Positions 9,254 to 17,676 of a stretch of 64,000 nucleotides of DNA are shown here, one piece after another (the first letter of the stretch is position 1; every line of letters begins with the position of its first letter). The notes under the pieces were generated by a model. The model made no database searches, was not told the DNA's origin, and worked only from the letters and a program-made list of their open reading frames with translations. The stretch is from Pseudodesulfovibrio portus. GTDB taxonomy: Bacteria; Desulfobacterota; Desulfovibrionia; Desulfovibrionales; Desulfovibrionaceae. The position numbers were made by a program, and so were the translations under genes. The DNA lies in assembly GCF_026000375.1 (NCBI RefSeq), contig NZ_AP026708.1, positions 2,048,501 through 2,112,500 on the forward strand. Reading direction: 5' to 3'.

Positions 9254-10024
9254 ATGGAATTCGAATCGATCTTCTGGGTGGCCCTTCAGTCCAGCCTCAT
9301 CCTCGGGCTGGTGCACGGGGTGAACCCGTGCGGCCATTCCTGGCTGGTGCTGGCCCCGTTCGTCTACGGTGAGAAGCGGGGCAGGCGCGTTTTTTCCCTG
9401 ACTGCGGCCTTCATCCTCGGCACCACCCTTGCCTGTTTGGGCATCGGGCTGACCCTGGGGTCCATCTCCCTGGCCATCCCGCCGTCCTTCAATTTCTACG
9501 TGGACGTCATCACCTTCGTGATCCTGCTGGCCCTGGGCCTGACCCTGATCGTCAAGCCGGAGTTGCTGCACAGCCACGACCACGACCATCATCATGACCA
9601 CGACCATGATCACGATCATCACCATCACGACCACGATCATCACGACCATGCGCACGACGACCACGGCCATGAAGGCGGCCGGTGCGGCTGCCACAGTCAC
9701 GACCAGCCCAGGTCCGCTGCCCGGTCCGTGACCTTCTGGGGGTTGTTTACCATCGGGTTCCTGAACATGATCGTGCCCTGCCCGACCCTGGCCATCATGT
9801 ACAGCTATGCCCTGGATTCCGGGTCCGTGTACAAGGGGACCATGGTCTTCGCCTCCTATGCCCTGGGCACGGCCATCGCCCTGGCGGGCGTGATCTACGC
9901 CATCTACAAGGCGGCCGGCTTCGTGCGCACCCTGAGCCAGGAATGGGTGGAACCGCTGGTCATGCGCATCGCCGGGGTGATGACCATTGGCTTTGCAGGC
10001 TACGCCCTGTATACGTCTCTCTAG
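9254..10024 (+). CDS. RcnA/UreH-like metal ion transporter with His/Asp-rich loop
   Basis: A 256-residue membrane protein. The start, LILGLVHGVNPCGHSWLVLA, has the H-x-x-N-P-C-G pattern of UreH/NicO-type carriers. About three N-terminal helices follow. Between about residues 102 and 140 lies a loop made almost only of His and Asp, then CGCHSHD, then three more helices with GFLNMIVPCPTLAIMYSYAL. His-rich loops of this kind chelate Ni, Co or Zn. The neighbouring regulator and strong operator suggest inducible export or import of a transition metal. It could equally be described as a sulfite-exporter/DsbD-like membrane protein. Confidence 0.75.
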   Translation: MEFESIFWVALQSSLILGLVHGVNPCGHSWLVLAPFVYGEKRGRRVFSLTAAFILGTTLACLGIGLTLGSISLAIPPSFNFYVDVITFVILLALGLTLIVKPELLHSHDHDHHHDHDHDHDHHHHDHDHHDHAHDDHGHEGGRCGCHSHDQPRSAARSVTFWGLFTIGFLNMIVPCPTLAIMYSYALDSGSVYKGTMVFASYALGTAIALAGVIYAIYKAAGFVRTLSQEWVEPLVMRIAGVMTIGFAGYALYTSL

Positions 10025-10036
10025 AGGGGAGGAATC

Positions 10037-10447
10037 ATGATCGGAAAGATCAACCACGCCATAGTCGAATTCTTTGAAAAACTGTCGTCCTGGGAGCACG
10101 ACGTGGTGCGCGAAAAGGGCATGACCCTGCCCCAGATGCACACTCTGGAGGTGCTCGGCATCCACGGCTCCATGCGCATGAAGGAGCTGGCCGAGGCCAT
10201 GGGCGTGACCACCGGCACCCTGACCGTGCAGGTGGACCGCCTGGAGGACAGGGGCTGCGTGCGCCGCGTGCCCCACGAGTCCGACCGCCGGTCCATCAAC
10301 GTGGAGCTGACCGCCAAGGGGGCTGAGCTGTTCGAGGAACACGACCGCCTCCACCACCGCCTGACCGAAGAACTCATTTCCGCCTGCCCGGAGGAGGACC
10401 GCGAGGCCTTCCTGCGCTGCCTGACCGTCATGAACCGCGAGTTTTAG
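10037..10447 (+). CDS. MarR-family transcriptional regulator
   Basis: A 136-residue winged-helix protein. The DNA-binding helices and wing are clear: MRMKELAEAMGVTTGTLTVQ, VDRLEDRGCVRRVPHESDRR, then the beta wing and a C-terminal dimerisation helix. The R-x-x-x-x-x-D-R-R wing is typical of MarR. GAGGGGAGGAATC precedes the ATG, 12 bp after the transporter stop, so the two genes form one unit. It probably represses its own operon through the palindrome at 9208-9222, relieved by metal or another ligand (inference). Confidence 0.9.
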   Translation: MIGKINHAIVEFFEKLSSWEHDVVREKGMTLPQMHTLEVLGIHGSMRMKELAEAMGVTTGTLTVQVDRLEDRGCVRRVPHESDRRSINVELTAKGAELFEEHDRLHHRLTEELISACPEEDREAFLRCLTVMNREF

Positions 10448-10495
10448 GGGGGATGCCTCCCCCGGACCCCCAACCCCTCTCCCTTCCTAAACTTT
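10448..10495 (+). repeat. hairpin repeat family member (internally deleted form)
   Basis: Directly after the marR stop lies GATGCCTCCCCCGGACCCCC, followed by a C-rich tract and CCTTCCTAAACTTTTTT. The second half (CCGGACCCCC...CCTAAACTTTTT, then GCGCAT.CGCGC) matches the minus-strand sequence at 19888-19980. The hairpin arm of the longer copies is missing. The T-rich end could act as a terminator. Confidence 0.65.
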
Positions 10496-10614
10496 TTTAT
10501 GCGCATCCGCGCGGGTTGGGGTTGAGATCGGGCAAGCCTCTTTTCAAAACTCTTTCCAACACGCCACCACACGTATTTTTCGATGACGAAAGGAGACGCT
10601 TGTGGCGTGGGCAC

Positions 10615-10685
10615 TGTCCCGAAGTCTTCGCGTTCAAGGGCAAGGCGGCGTTCCGCTTGCCCTTGAACGCGAAGACTTCGGGACA
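10615..10685. repeat. 30-bp perfect inverted repeat (hairpin)
   Basis: The arms 10615-10644 and 10656-10685 are exactly complementary (30 bp) around an 11-nt loop, GCGGCGTTCCG, which can add three more pairs. No T-run follows, so it is not a classical terminator. It may be the remains of a miniature transposable element or a strong RNA processing or stability element in front of metX. Confidence 0.85.
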
Positions 10686-10840
10686 TTCCGTTCCTCCCAT
10701 CCCGAGCGTCCCCTCCGCCCCGGCGCGCCTCTCGCCGCAGGCGACATAGGGGTCCAGGGCAGCGCCCTGCTCTCCCCGAAGGGGCCGCCGGAGGCTATCT
10801 CTTATTGACCGCCCTTGCGCCGTGTCTTACCTTTCCGGGC

Positions 10841-12031
10841 ATGAGCGAGTATATTGACCACGACGACACCGGCCGGTCCGTGGGGCTGGTCCGGAAGCAG
10901 GCGTTCACCTTCGGCGAGTCCGGGCAGGGCCTGGTCCTGGACAGCGGGCGCACCCTGGCCCCGGTGACCCTGGCCTATGAGACCTGCGGCACGCTCAATG
11001 CCGACAGGACCAACGCCATCCTGATCTGCCACGCCCTGACCGGGGATTCGCACGTTGCCGGGTACTATTCCGAGGACGATCCCAAGCCGGGCTGGTGGGA
11101 CCTCATGGTCGGGCCGGGCAAGCCGCTGGACACGGACAAGTTCTTCATCATCTGCTCCAACGTCATCGGCGGCTGCATGGGCTCCACCGGGCCCGTGTCC
11201 CGCAACCCGGAGACCAACCAGCCGTATGGGGCGAAATTCCCGGTGGTGACCATCGGCGACATGGTCCGCTGCCAGCGCCGCCTGGTGGACCATCTGGGCA
11301 TCGACACGCTGCTGGCCGTGGTCGGCGGGTCCGTGGGCGGCATGCAGGTGCTGGAGTGGTCGGTGCGCTATCCCGACCGGGTGCACGCGGCCATCCCGCT
11401 GGCCACCACCACCAAGCATTCGGCCCAGGCCATCGCCTTCAACGAGGTGGCCCGCCAGGCCATCATGGCCGACCCCACCTGGAACCGGGGCGACTACTAC
11501 GAGACCGGAAGGCCGGAGCACGGGCTGGCCGTGGCCCGCATGATCGGCCACATCACCTATCTTTCCGACGAGTCCATGCGCCACAAGTTCGACCGCCGCC
11601 TTCAGGACCGGGTGGAGCTGTCCTTTGATTTCGAGGCCGACTTCCAGGTGGAATCCTACCTGCGTTACCAGGGCAACAAGTTCGTGGAGCGGTTCGACGC
11701 CAACTCCTTTCTCTACCTGACCAAGGCCGCCGATTACTTCAACCTGGAGAACCAGTACGGCGACGGCTCGCTGGTGGCCGCCTTTTCCCGGGCGTCCTGC
11801 AAGTACCTGGTCATCTCCTTCACCTCGGACTGGCTCTATCCGACCTACCAGTCCAAGGCCATGGTCAAGGGCATGAAGAAGAACGGGCTGGACGTTTCGT
11901 TTTGCGAGATCGAGGCCCCCTGGGGGCACGATGCGTTCCTGCTGCCCAACGAGCGGTTCAACGGCCTGATCCGGGGATTCCTGGACCGCATCTGCACAGG
12001 CTGCAACATCGGGGGGGAACATGCGCTTTGA
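10841..12031 (+). CDS. metX: homoserine O-acetyltransferase
   Basis: A 396-residue alpha/beta hydrolase of the MetX type. It acetylates homoserine with acetyl-CoA for methionine synthesis. Landmarks are [28 protein letters not shown], the nucleophile elbow [12 protein letters not shown], the acid in [10 protein letters not shown] and the catalytic His in GHDAFLL. The usual length is 370-400. The ATG at 10841 is chosen; a TTG at 10805 would add 12 residues without family support. It overlaps metW by 11 bp, the usual metX-metW arrangement. Activity as a succinyltransferase cannot be excluded by eye. Confidence 0.92.
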   Translation: MSEYIDHDDTGRSVGLVRKQAFTFGESGQGLVLDSGRTLAPVTLAYETCGTLNADRTNAILICHALTGDSHVAGYYSEDDPKPGWWDLMVGPGKPLDTDKFFIICSNVIGGCMGSTGPVSRNPETNQPYGAKFPVVTIGDMVRCQRRLVDHLGIDTLLAVVGGSVGGMQVLEWSVRYPDRVHAAIPLATTTKHSAQAIAFNEVARQAIMADPTWNRGDYYETGRPEHGLAVARMIGHITYLSDESMRHKFDRRLQDRVELSFDFEADFQVESYLRYQGNKFVERFDANSFLYLTKAADYFNLENQYGDGSLVAAFSRASCKYLVISFTSDWLYPTYQSKAMVKGMKKNGLDVSFCEIEAPWGHDAFLLPNERFNGLIRGFLDRICTGCNIGGEHAL

Positions 12032-12626
12032 TCTGCAGGTCATCGCCTCCTGGATCGAGCCCGGCTCCAAGGTGCTCGACCTCGGCTGCCGCACCGGCTC
12101 GCTGCTCGCCTACCTGACCGAGCACAAGTCCATTCGCGGCACCGGCATCGAGATCGACGAGGGGCATGCGGGCGAGGCCATTGCCAAGGGGTTGTCCGTG
12201 ATCCACGGCGACATCTACGAGGAGATCGAGGACTACCCGGACAACGCCTTTGATTACGTCATCCTGTCCCAGGCGCTCATGCAGGTCATGGATCCCGAGA
12301 CCCTGATCCGCGAGATGCTCCGCGTGGGCAGGCTCTGCGTGGTCTCGTTCCCCAACTTCACCCACTACAGGAACCGGCTCCAGATGCTCTTCACCGGGCG
12401 TGCGCCCATGTCCAAGGAGCTGCCTTACGAGTGGTACAACACGCCCAACATCCGGGTCGTGCCGATCATCGACTTCCGCCGCTTCTGTGCCAACATGCGC
12501 GTCCCCATCGTCAAGGAGGTCGCCATATCCACGCATCACCACGACGAGAAGGGCACGGTCATCACCTTCCTGCCCAACCTGTTCGCCACGTTCGGCATCT
12601 TCATGCTTGGCCAGCCAGGAAAGTGA
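12021..12626 (+). CDS. metW: MetW methyltransferase-like protein of methionine biosynthesis
   Basis: A 201-residue class I SAM-methyltransferase fold protein with [17 protein letters not shown] as motif I and the MetW-typical segments [24 protein letters not shown] and [23 protein letters not shown]. MetW is a partner of MetX; in several bacteria it is needed for, or stimulates, homoserine acetylation. Its start lies inside the 3' end of metX, so translation is coupled. The first base of the stop codon adjoins the start of repeat copy B. Confidence 0.92.
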   Translation: MRFDLQVIASWIEPGSKVLDLGCRTGSLLAYLTEHKSIRGTGIEIDEGHAGEAIAKGLSVIHGDIYEEIEDYPDNAFDYVILSQALMQVMDPETLIREMLRVGRLCVVSFPNFTHYRNRLQMLFTGRAPMSKELPYEWYNTPNIRVVPIIDFRRFCANMRVPIVKEVAISTHHHDEKGTVITFLPNLFATFGIFMLGQPGK

Positions 12627-12752
12627 CCCGGCTTCCGATAGCGGCGCATCTGCACATTTTTCCGGCGAGCCGCGTCCTCGCCGTAGCTAGGCTACGACTG
12701 CGGGGCGTCTACGCCGGAGAAAATGCACATCTGCACCACTCTCGAAAGCCTC
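12625..12752 (+). repeat. structured dispersed repeat, copy B (full length)
   Basis: Begins within the metW stop codon. Terminal inverted repeats are GGCTTCCGATAG at 12630-12641 and CTCTCGAAAGCC at 12739-12750. The inner stem CATTTTTCCGGCG/CGCCGGAGAAAATG and the apical CGTAG-CTAGG-CTACG hairpin match copy A in layout, with paired base changes that keep the stems. Confidence 0.8.
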
Positions 12753-13016
12753 ATCGCGTTATGGGGGTACGACCTTCGAAGTTGGAATTGCTTCGTAAGG
12801 TGCGGTGCGCGGTGACCCGCTGTCGGGTGCCCTTGGCACCCGAGTCGCTTTGGCTGTTTATTTGAAGAGGTTCCGATGATCGGGTGATTTGAGATGGGTC
12901 TTTAACCATCTCCAATAGAGCCTATCCAGCTAATCGGATCGACGGGTTGCCGTCCACTGCCCCGAACAGAGGGCATTCGTCAACGAAGAGCTTTCCGCGC
13001 TCGGCAACAACGGCGT
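12753..13016. other. non-coding spacer between inverted repeat copies B and C
   Basis: 264 bp flanked by copy B (plus strand) and copy C (minus strand). No supported gene. One plus-strand frame from about 12931 to 13019 reads through ...VHCPEQRAFVNEELSALG and looks more protein-like than the rest. It has no start codon or ribosome-binding site and may be a gene remnant. Confidence 0.5.
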
Positions 13017-13062
13017 GAGGCTTTCGAGAGTGGGTCAGATGCGCCGCTATCGAAAGCCGGGG
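13017..13062 (-). repeat. structured dispersed repeat, copy C (internally deleted)
   Basis: Only the two ends of the element are present. In plus-strand coordinates the terminal inverted repeats are GGCTTTCGAGAG at 13019-13030 and CTATCGAAAGCC at 13047-13058, joined by a short GCGGCGCATCTG-type linker. Read on the minus strand it follows the stop codon of the EamA gene by a few bases, the same placement as copies A and B. Confidence 0.75.
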
Positions 13063-13068
13063 CACTCT

Positions 13069-13980
13069 CTACGGTTTGAGCTGGCTCAGAACCATGCCGG
13101 TCAGCATCAATCCGCAGCCGATCAGGGCGCGCACGGAAAGCACCTCTCCCAGCATGAGCCAGCCGCCGAGGGCGGCGAAGACGGCTTCGAGGCTCAGGAT
13201 GATGGCCGCGTGGGCGGGTTGCGCGTCGCGCTGGGCAATGACCTGCAGGGTGTAGGCCACGCCCACGGACATGAGGCCGCCGTAGGCGATGGCCGGGGCC
13301 GCGCCCATGACGCCGGGCAGGGTGATCTCTTCGGTGATCACGGCCCCGATCAGGGAGAGGACGGCGCAGGCCGCGAACTGGATGGTGGACAGCTTGATGG
13401 CGTCCACCGCGTCCATGCCCGGAGACAGCTTGCCGATGAGCAGGACGTGGCCCGCCCAGAAGAGCGCGCCGATGAGGATGAGCAGGTCGCCGAAGGAGAT
13501 GGTCAGGTCGGCCGTGACCGAGAGCAGGTACATGCCGATGACGGCCATGCCCGCGCCCAGCCAGGTTCCCCAGCCGGGGCGTTGGGCCAGGGCCAGGCCG
13601 AAGATGGGCACGAAGACCACGTACAGTCCGGTGATGAAGCCCGCCTTGCCCGCAGTGGAAGCTTCGAGGCCGAGTTCGGCCAGTTGCGGACCGGCCAGGC
13701 CGATCTGCTGCAGGGACGCGCCCGCGAACAGGGCGATGCCGAGCAGCCCGCCGCCCACTGCCATGCGCTTCTTGTCGGCGTTTTCGGTGACGAAGCCGCG
13801 CTTTTTTTCCAGGGACAGGATGAGCGGGACCAGGGCCAGGGCGCCCAGGGCGAAGCGGATGCCGTTGAAGGTCAGCGGCCCCACATGGTCCATGCCCACC
13901 CGTTGGGCCACGAAGGCAAGCCCCCAGATGGCGGCGGTGACGAAGAGCAGGACATCGGCCCGAAGTGTGCGTGAATGCAA
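13069..13980 (-). CDS. EamA/DMT-family transporter
   Basis: A protein of about 303 residues with ten hydrophobic helices in two EamA repeats. It opens with LLFVTAAIWGLAFVAQRVGM, and the second repeat includes LLILIGALFWAGHVLLIG and ends GCGLMLTGMVLSQL. It is a probable metabolite or drug exporter with unknown substrate. The TTG at 13980 is preferred because AGGGAG lies 8 nt upstream. An in-frame ATG at 14037 would add a charged 19-residue leader. Copy C of the structured repeat lies 3' of it. Confidence 0.85.
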   Translation of the reverse strand: MHSRTLRADVLLFVTAAIWGLAFVAQRVGMDHVGPLTFNGIRFALGALALVPLILSLEKKRGFVTENADKKRMAVGGGLLGIALFAGASLQQIGLAGPQLAELGLEASTAGKAGFITGLYVVFVPIFGLALAQRPGWGTWLGAGMAVIGMYLLSVTADLTISFGDLLILIGALFWAGHVLLIGKLSPGMDAVDAIKLSTIQFAACAVLSLIGAVITEEITLPGVMGAAPAIAYGGLMSVGVAYTLQVIAQRDAQPAHAAIILSLEAVFAALGGWLMLGEVLSVRALIGCGLMLTGMVLSQLKP

Positions 13981-14050
13981 GATGTGATCTCCCTGATAAA
14001 GATCATCCCGTTTACTGCATTCGTCCTGCAGCCGCAAGGACCGGGCGGGA

Positions 14051-14629
14051 TTATTCGGCGGTGCCTGCCGCTTCTGCCGCCTTGGCCTCTTCGGCGGCGG
14101 TGTTGGCCCGTTCGGCCAAGTCCTTGATCAGGTTGAGCAGGTAGGGCTCGGCCTCGGGAGCCCCTTCGCGCGGGGCCCAGCCGGGCACGTCCTTGTCGTC
14201 GGTGGCCGAATAGGGGCCGTCCTTGATCTCGAACATCAGGGTGTCGGGCTTGAGGGGGATGTAGGTGTGATAGACGTGGGGGGCCACGTCCACGCCGAAA
14301 TTCTCGGTGCCGGGCTGGAGCAGGAGCGTGTTCGTGACCACGCCTTGGTCCGAAAATTCGACGAAGAGCAGGGACCCGGCCACCACCATGACGGTCTCCT
14401 CCTTGCGCGGGTGCAGGTGCCGGTGGGGCATGATGTAGGTGCCCGGCTGGAGTGCGTTGAACATGCGCTGCACGCCGCTGTCGTGCGATTTGTGAATCTT
14501 TTGCAGCATGCGCAGGCGGGGGCTCTCGCGGGACATGGCGAGCAACTGGCCCACCATTTTCAGGGTCATGGGAGCGACGTCGGCGTCGGGAGCGTCCAGG
14601 GCCACGGGAAAGGATTGTTCTTCAGTCAT
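14051..14629 (-). CDS. WbuC-type cupin-fold protein
   Basis: A 192-residue protein with a WbuC/cupin core. FNALQPGTYIMPHRHLHPRKEETVMVV carries the His-rich metal motif, followed by GVDVAPHVYHTYIPL and MFEIKDGPY. WbuC-like cupins often sit in surface-polysaccharide loci. The C-terminal 30 residues are an Ala/Glu-rich tail. Its start ATG at 14629 lies 41 bp downstream of the deacetylase-like gene on the same strand, which supports a shared role in glycan metabolism. Activity unknown. Confidence 0.8.
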   Translation of the reverse strand: MTEEQSFPVALDAPDADVAPMTLKMVGQLLAMSRESPRLRMLQKIHKSHDSGVQRMFNALQPGTYIMPHRHLHPRKEETVMVVAGSLLFVEFSDQGVVTNTLLLQPGTENFGVDVAPHVYHTYIPLKPDTLMFEIKDGPYSATDDKDVPGWAPREGAPEAEPYLLNLIKDLAERANTAAEEAKAAEAAGTAE

Positions 14630-14670
14630 AGGCAGGTGGTACCCCTCCTGAACGTTTTGGGCAAGAACGT

Positions 14671-15450
14671 CTATTCGGGCAGTGGCCAGATTCCGGCGGG
14701 AGACAGCCACCGGACGGCCGGGTGGTCGCGGGTCAGCTCGAACAGCGTCTCCACGAACTCCCATGCGTCGGCTTCCATGTCCAGGTGATGGGTGCGCATG
14801 CCCGTGGGCTCGGTCTCGTCGGCCTCGCCCGTGCGTTTGGCCCGCAGGTGGTCGACCATGTCCTTCACGCAGGCGTCGGCACCGGCAAATCCGGCGTCTC
14901 CCTTCTCGGACCAGGCAAGGACGTCGCAGTGCACGTTGACCATGCGCAGATCGTCCGGCGGGACAGGGCGTTGTTCGCGGTGGACGCAGGAGAGTCCCCG
15001 GAAACCCATGACCGGCAGGTAGGGCAGGAGCTGGGAGTCGATGTGGCTCCACGGCGGCACCAGGACCGGAACGAAACGGACCTTGAAAAGCTGGTTGAAC
15101 TTGAGCATGCCCTGGCGCAGTTCGTCGAGGACCACGGACTTGGGCCGGTGAAGGCCCAGCTCGAAGTGCTCGCTGCCGTCGGGCGAGTGATCGGCATGGG
15201 AGAAGCCGTGCTGAAGGACCCAGACATGGGCCGCGTCCGAGACCGCCTTGCGCAGCGGTTCGCCCGCCCCGGCAGGGATGGCGGCCAGGCCGCAGGGAAT
15301 CTCGTGCCGGTTGGAAACGCTTATCAGCCGGTCCAGCTCCACGGTGGGTACGGTGGCGTTGTCGTCCCGCCACCACAGTTCAACGGTCCGGCCCGCCTTT
15401 TGCCAGGCGTCCAGTTCCTTCAGAAAAGGTTGCAATGCTTCGAGGGTCAT
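14671..15450 (-). CDS. polysaccharide deacetylase-like (NodB-fold) protein
   Basis: A 259-residue protein resembling the NodB/CE4 fold. The motifs are VELWWRDDNAT (catalytic and metal Asp pair), LQHGFSHADHSPD (H-x4-H metal motif), VPVLVPPWSHID and a late THHLDMEADAWEF. CE4 enzymes remove N- or O-acetyl groups from glycans. No signal peptide is visible, so it may act on a cytoplasmic or lipid-linked intermediate. It is upstream of the WbuC-like gene in the same direction, and a glycosyltransferase lies divergently at 15754. Confidence 0.75.
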   Translation of the reverse strand: MTLEALQPFLKELDAWQKAGRTVELWWRDDNATVPTVELDRLISVSNRHEIPCGLAAIPAGAGEPLRKAVSDAAHVWVLQHGFSHADHSPDGSEHFELGLHRPKSVVLDELRQGMLKFNQLFKVRFVPVLVPPWSHIDSQLLPYLPVMGFRGLSCVHREQRPVPPDDLRMVNVHCDVLAWSEKGDAGFAGADACVKDMVDHLRAKRTGEADETEPTGMRTHHLDMEADAWEFVETLFELTRDHPAVRWLSPAGIWPLPE

Positions 15451-15753
15451 AGGACGATTACTCTATCAGACCTTTGTCATAAAAGCCAACGCCATCTGCT
15501 TTGGCAAGGCAGGCCGATTCGATCCGTTGCCCATTCGTCGCACATCCTCCACGAAGCCGAAAAGATTCCACGCCCGCCGGAGCGTAGTCTGCCCGCAGAC
15601 GGAACAAGCACAGAACTCCTTCCCTCCGGCGAGCGGGGCGGGCCTCCCCATCTCCAAGCCCGTCCCGCTCTCTCCCGGGCGGGCCGATCGATCAGTGCAC
15701 GGTCGTCAGCCGCCTTGCCAAACCTGCCGGTTTATGGTTTCCAGAAGAAGAGC
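15451..15753. other. 303-bp divergent intergenic region
   Basis: Separates the deacetylase gene (minus) from a glycosyltransferase gene (plus) and must carry both promoters. No protein-coding frame, strong promoter hexamers or RNA gene could be recognised. A small hairpin, GTCTG-CCCG-CAGAC, lies near 15585-15600. Confidence 0.5.
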
Positions 15754-16740
15754 ATGAAAACATACATCTTCCTGCCGCCGGTCAAGAAACCGACCGGGGG
15801 CGTCACCGTATTGCGGCAGATGGCCGACATCCTGCACCAGGCCGGGCACGAGGCCTTTCTGGTGGCCCGTGAACAGGGCGGATGGAAGCCCGAAGGGTTG
15901 GCCGACGCCGCGCCCGTCATCCAGTGGGCGGACATGAAGCTGACCGGTTCCGATGTCTGGCTGGTGCCCGAGGGGTGGGTCAACGCCCTGGCTCCGGGGC
16001 TGGAGGCGGGGGCGACCTGTTTCAATTACGTGCAGAACTGGGCCTATCTTTTTTCCGCACTGCCCGAGGGCGTGAACTGGCACACCCTGCCCGTGGAGTT
16101 CCTCGCCGTGTCCGACCCGGTCTCTCGATTCATCAAGGAAACGACCTTCAAGGACGCGACCGTCCTTCGGCCCGGCATTGACCGGTCCATTTTTTTCGCG
16201 CCCGACGCCAAGCCCTCGGGAAGGATCAACGTGGCCTACATGCCGCGCAAGAACAAGGCCCTGGCCGCTCAGATCAGGGCCATCCAGCTCCACCGGTGCG
16301 GCCCTGACCGCGTCAACTGGCTGCCCATCGAGGGCATGGACGCCCGCCAGGTGGCCGACACCCTGCGCTCGGCCCACATTTTCCTGGCCACCGGATTCCC
16401 CGAGGGATGCCCACTGCCGCCGCTGGAGGCCATGGCCTGCGGCTGCCTGCCGGTGGGCTTCACCGGCATCGGCGGATGGGACTACATGCGCCAGCTTCAG
16501 CGGGAGCCCCGGTACACGCCGTGGATGACCCTGCGGGAATGTTCCTGGTCGGGCAACGGCCTGTGGTGCGCGGACGGCGACGTGCTCGACGCGGCCCTGT
16601 GCCTGGAAGAGGCCGCGCAGATGGTCGAGGAGGGCGGCCTCCCCCTCCGGGCCGGCCTGGATGCGTGCCGGGAGACCGCCGACGCCTACTCGCTGGAAGA
16701 ACAGAAAAACGCCGTCCTGGCATTGTGGGACGAGTTGTAG
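15754..16740 (+). CDS. GT4-like glycosyltransferase
   Basis: A 328-residue GT-B type protein. The N-terminus MKTYIFLPPVKKPTGGVTVL is the usual acceptor-domain glycine-rich start. The C-terminal half has IFLATGFPEGCPLPPLEAMACGCLPV, the nucleotide-sugar donor site (E-x7-E). Acceptor and sugar cannot be deduced. AGAAGAAG precedes the ATG. The neighbours (deacetylase-like and WbuC-like proteins) point to surface-glycan work. It is shorter than typical GT4 enzymes because the linker regions are compact. Confidence 0.8.
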   Translation: MKTYIFLPPVKKPTGGVTVLRQMADILHQAGHEAFLVAREQGGWKPEGLADAAPVIQWADMKLTGSDVWLVPEGWVNALAPGLEAGATCFNYVQNWAYLFSALPEGVNWHTLPVEFLAVSDPVSRFIKETTFKDATVLRPGIDRSIFFAPDAKPSGRINVAYMPRKNKALAAQIRAIQLHRCGPDRVNWLPIEGMDARQVADTLRSAHIFLATGFPEGCPLPPLEAMACGCLPVGFTGIGGWDYMRQLQREPRYTPWMTLRECSWSGNGLWCADGDVLDAALCLEEAAQMVEEGGLPLRAGLDACRETADAYSLEEQKNAVLALWDEL

Positions 16741-16752
16741 GATAGAAGCCGC

Positions 16753-17571
16753 ATGTCCAAATCCAAACGTCCTGAACCCGAATCCCTGGAGTTGCCTCTG
16801 GCCGGGGTGGACTCCCATGCCCATCTCGACCTGGACGACTTCGACGAGGACCGCGAGGCGATCATAGAGCGGGCCACGGCCTCCGGGTTCAGCCAGATCA
16901 TGAACGTCTTTCTCGGTCCGGACGCCTACGAGAAAAACCGGGGGCTGTTCGATTCCCACCCGCAGATTTCCTTTCTCATGGCCGTGCACCCCAACGACGC
17001 GGACCAGCTGACCGACGACGTGCTCGACCGCATGCGGGTCCACTTCAAGGCGGACCCGCGCCTCAAGGGCGTGGGCGAAGTGGGGCTGGACTACTATTGG
17101 GAGCGCGTTCCGCACGACGTGCAGAAGAGTGCCTTCATCAAACAGCTCGACCTGGCCCGGGAGCTTTCCCTGCCGGTGGTCATCCATTCCCGCGACGCCA
17201 ACGCCGACACCGTGGCCGTCCTCGAAGAACAGGGGTTCAGGGACTACCCGGTCCTGTGGCACTGCTTCGGCGCGGGCATGGACCTGGCCGAGACCGTGGT
17301 TGCCAACGGCTGGCACGTCTCCATCCCCGGCACGGTCACCTTCCGCAAGAAGAGCGACGACGTCCAGGCCGCCGTGGCCCGCATCCCGTTCGACCGGCTC
17401 ATGATCGAGACCGACTGCCCCTACCTTGCGCCCGAGCCGTGGCGCGGCAAGCGCAACCATCCGGCCCTGGCCGTGTTCACCGCCCGGCGCGTGGCCCAGA
17501 TCAAGGGCCGCTCCCTGGAAGACGTCTGGCGCATCACCGGCGACAACGCGCGCCGGTTCTTCGGCCTGTAG
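16753..17571 (+). CDS. TatD-family metal-dependent hydrolase
   Basis: A 272-residue TIM-barrel amidohydrolase of the TatD family. It has H-x-H in VDSHAHLDLDD, GEVGLDYYWE, the metal His in PVVIHSRDA, LWHCFGAGMDLAE, and the catalytic Asp in MIETDCPYLAPEPWRGKRNHP. TatD proteins are 3'-5' exonucleases/DNases in DNA repair or D-Tyr-tRNA-related quality control. The N-terminus is about 15 residues longer than in E. coli TatD. It follows the glycosyltransferase by 12 bp. Confidence 0.9.
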   Translation: MSKSKRPEPESLELPLAGVDSHAHLDLDDFDEDREAIIERATASGFSQIMNVFLGPDAYEKNRGLFDSHPQISFLMAVHPNDADQLTDDVLDRMRVHFKADPRLKGVGEVGLDYYWERVPHDVQKSAFIKQLDLARELSLPVVIHSRDANADTVAVLEEQGFRDYPVLWHCFGAGMDLAETVVANGWHVSIPGTVTFRKKSDDVQAAVARIPFDRLMIETDCPYLAPEPWRGKRNHPALAVFTARRVAQIKGRSLEDVWRITGDNARRFFGL

Positions 17572-17676
17572 GCCGTGGCGTTCCCATTCGTCTTCGCGTT
17601 ATAGAAGTTGAACTAGCCAAATACCGTTCATTGGTGTATGAGTGTGCGCGGTCGAACTCTTGAGGGAGTGTCGGAA

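Larger units (their letters stand above)
10448..10840. other. 393-bp intergenic region with two repeat ends and a long hairpin
   Basis: There is no convincing gene between the MarR stop and metX; apparent short frames are created by the palindrome. The stretch contains a short repeat of the purine/pyrimidine hairpin family at 10448-10495, a 30-bp perfect hairpin at 10615-10685, and a segment at 10747-10793. Read on the minus strand, that segment starts GCCTCCGGCGGCC and ends CTGGACCCC, so it looks like an inverted relative of the first repeat. Confidence 0.7.

Noticed and set aside
9550..9680. CAYGAY tandem DNA as a CRISPR or simple repeat locus
   Set aside because: It encodes the His/Asp loop in frame; no spacers or conserved repeat unit.
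10444..10808. Several short frames on both strands between marR and metX
   Set aside because: They are created by the perfect hairpin, so the same peptide appears on both strands. No start signals.
13015..13974. Plus-strand frame of 319 codons opposite the EamA gene
   Set aside because: No membrane or domain pattern; the minus-strand frame encodes a clear ten-helix transporter.
13069..14037. ATG start at 14037 for the EamA gene
   Set aside because: The TTG at 13980 has a well-spaced AGGGAG and removes a charged leader that transporters of this family lack.
14722..16740. Extended start for the glycosyltransferase frame (672 codons)
   Set aside because: The first 344 codons lie antisense to the deacetylase-like gene and in the intergenic gap; the family start is the ATG at 15754.
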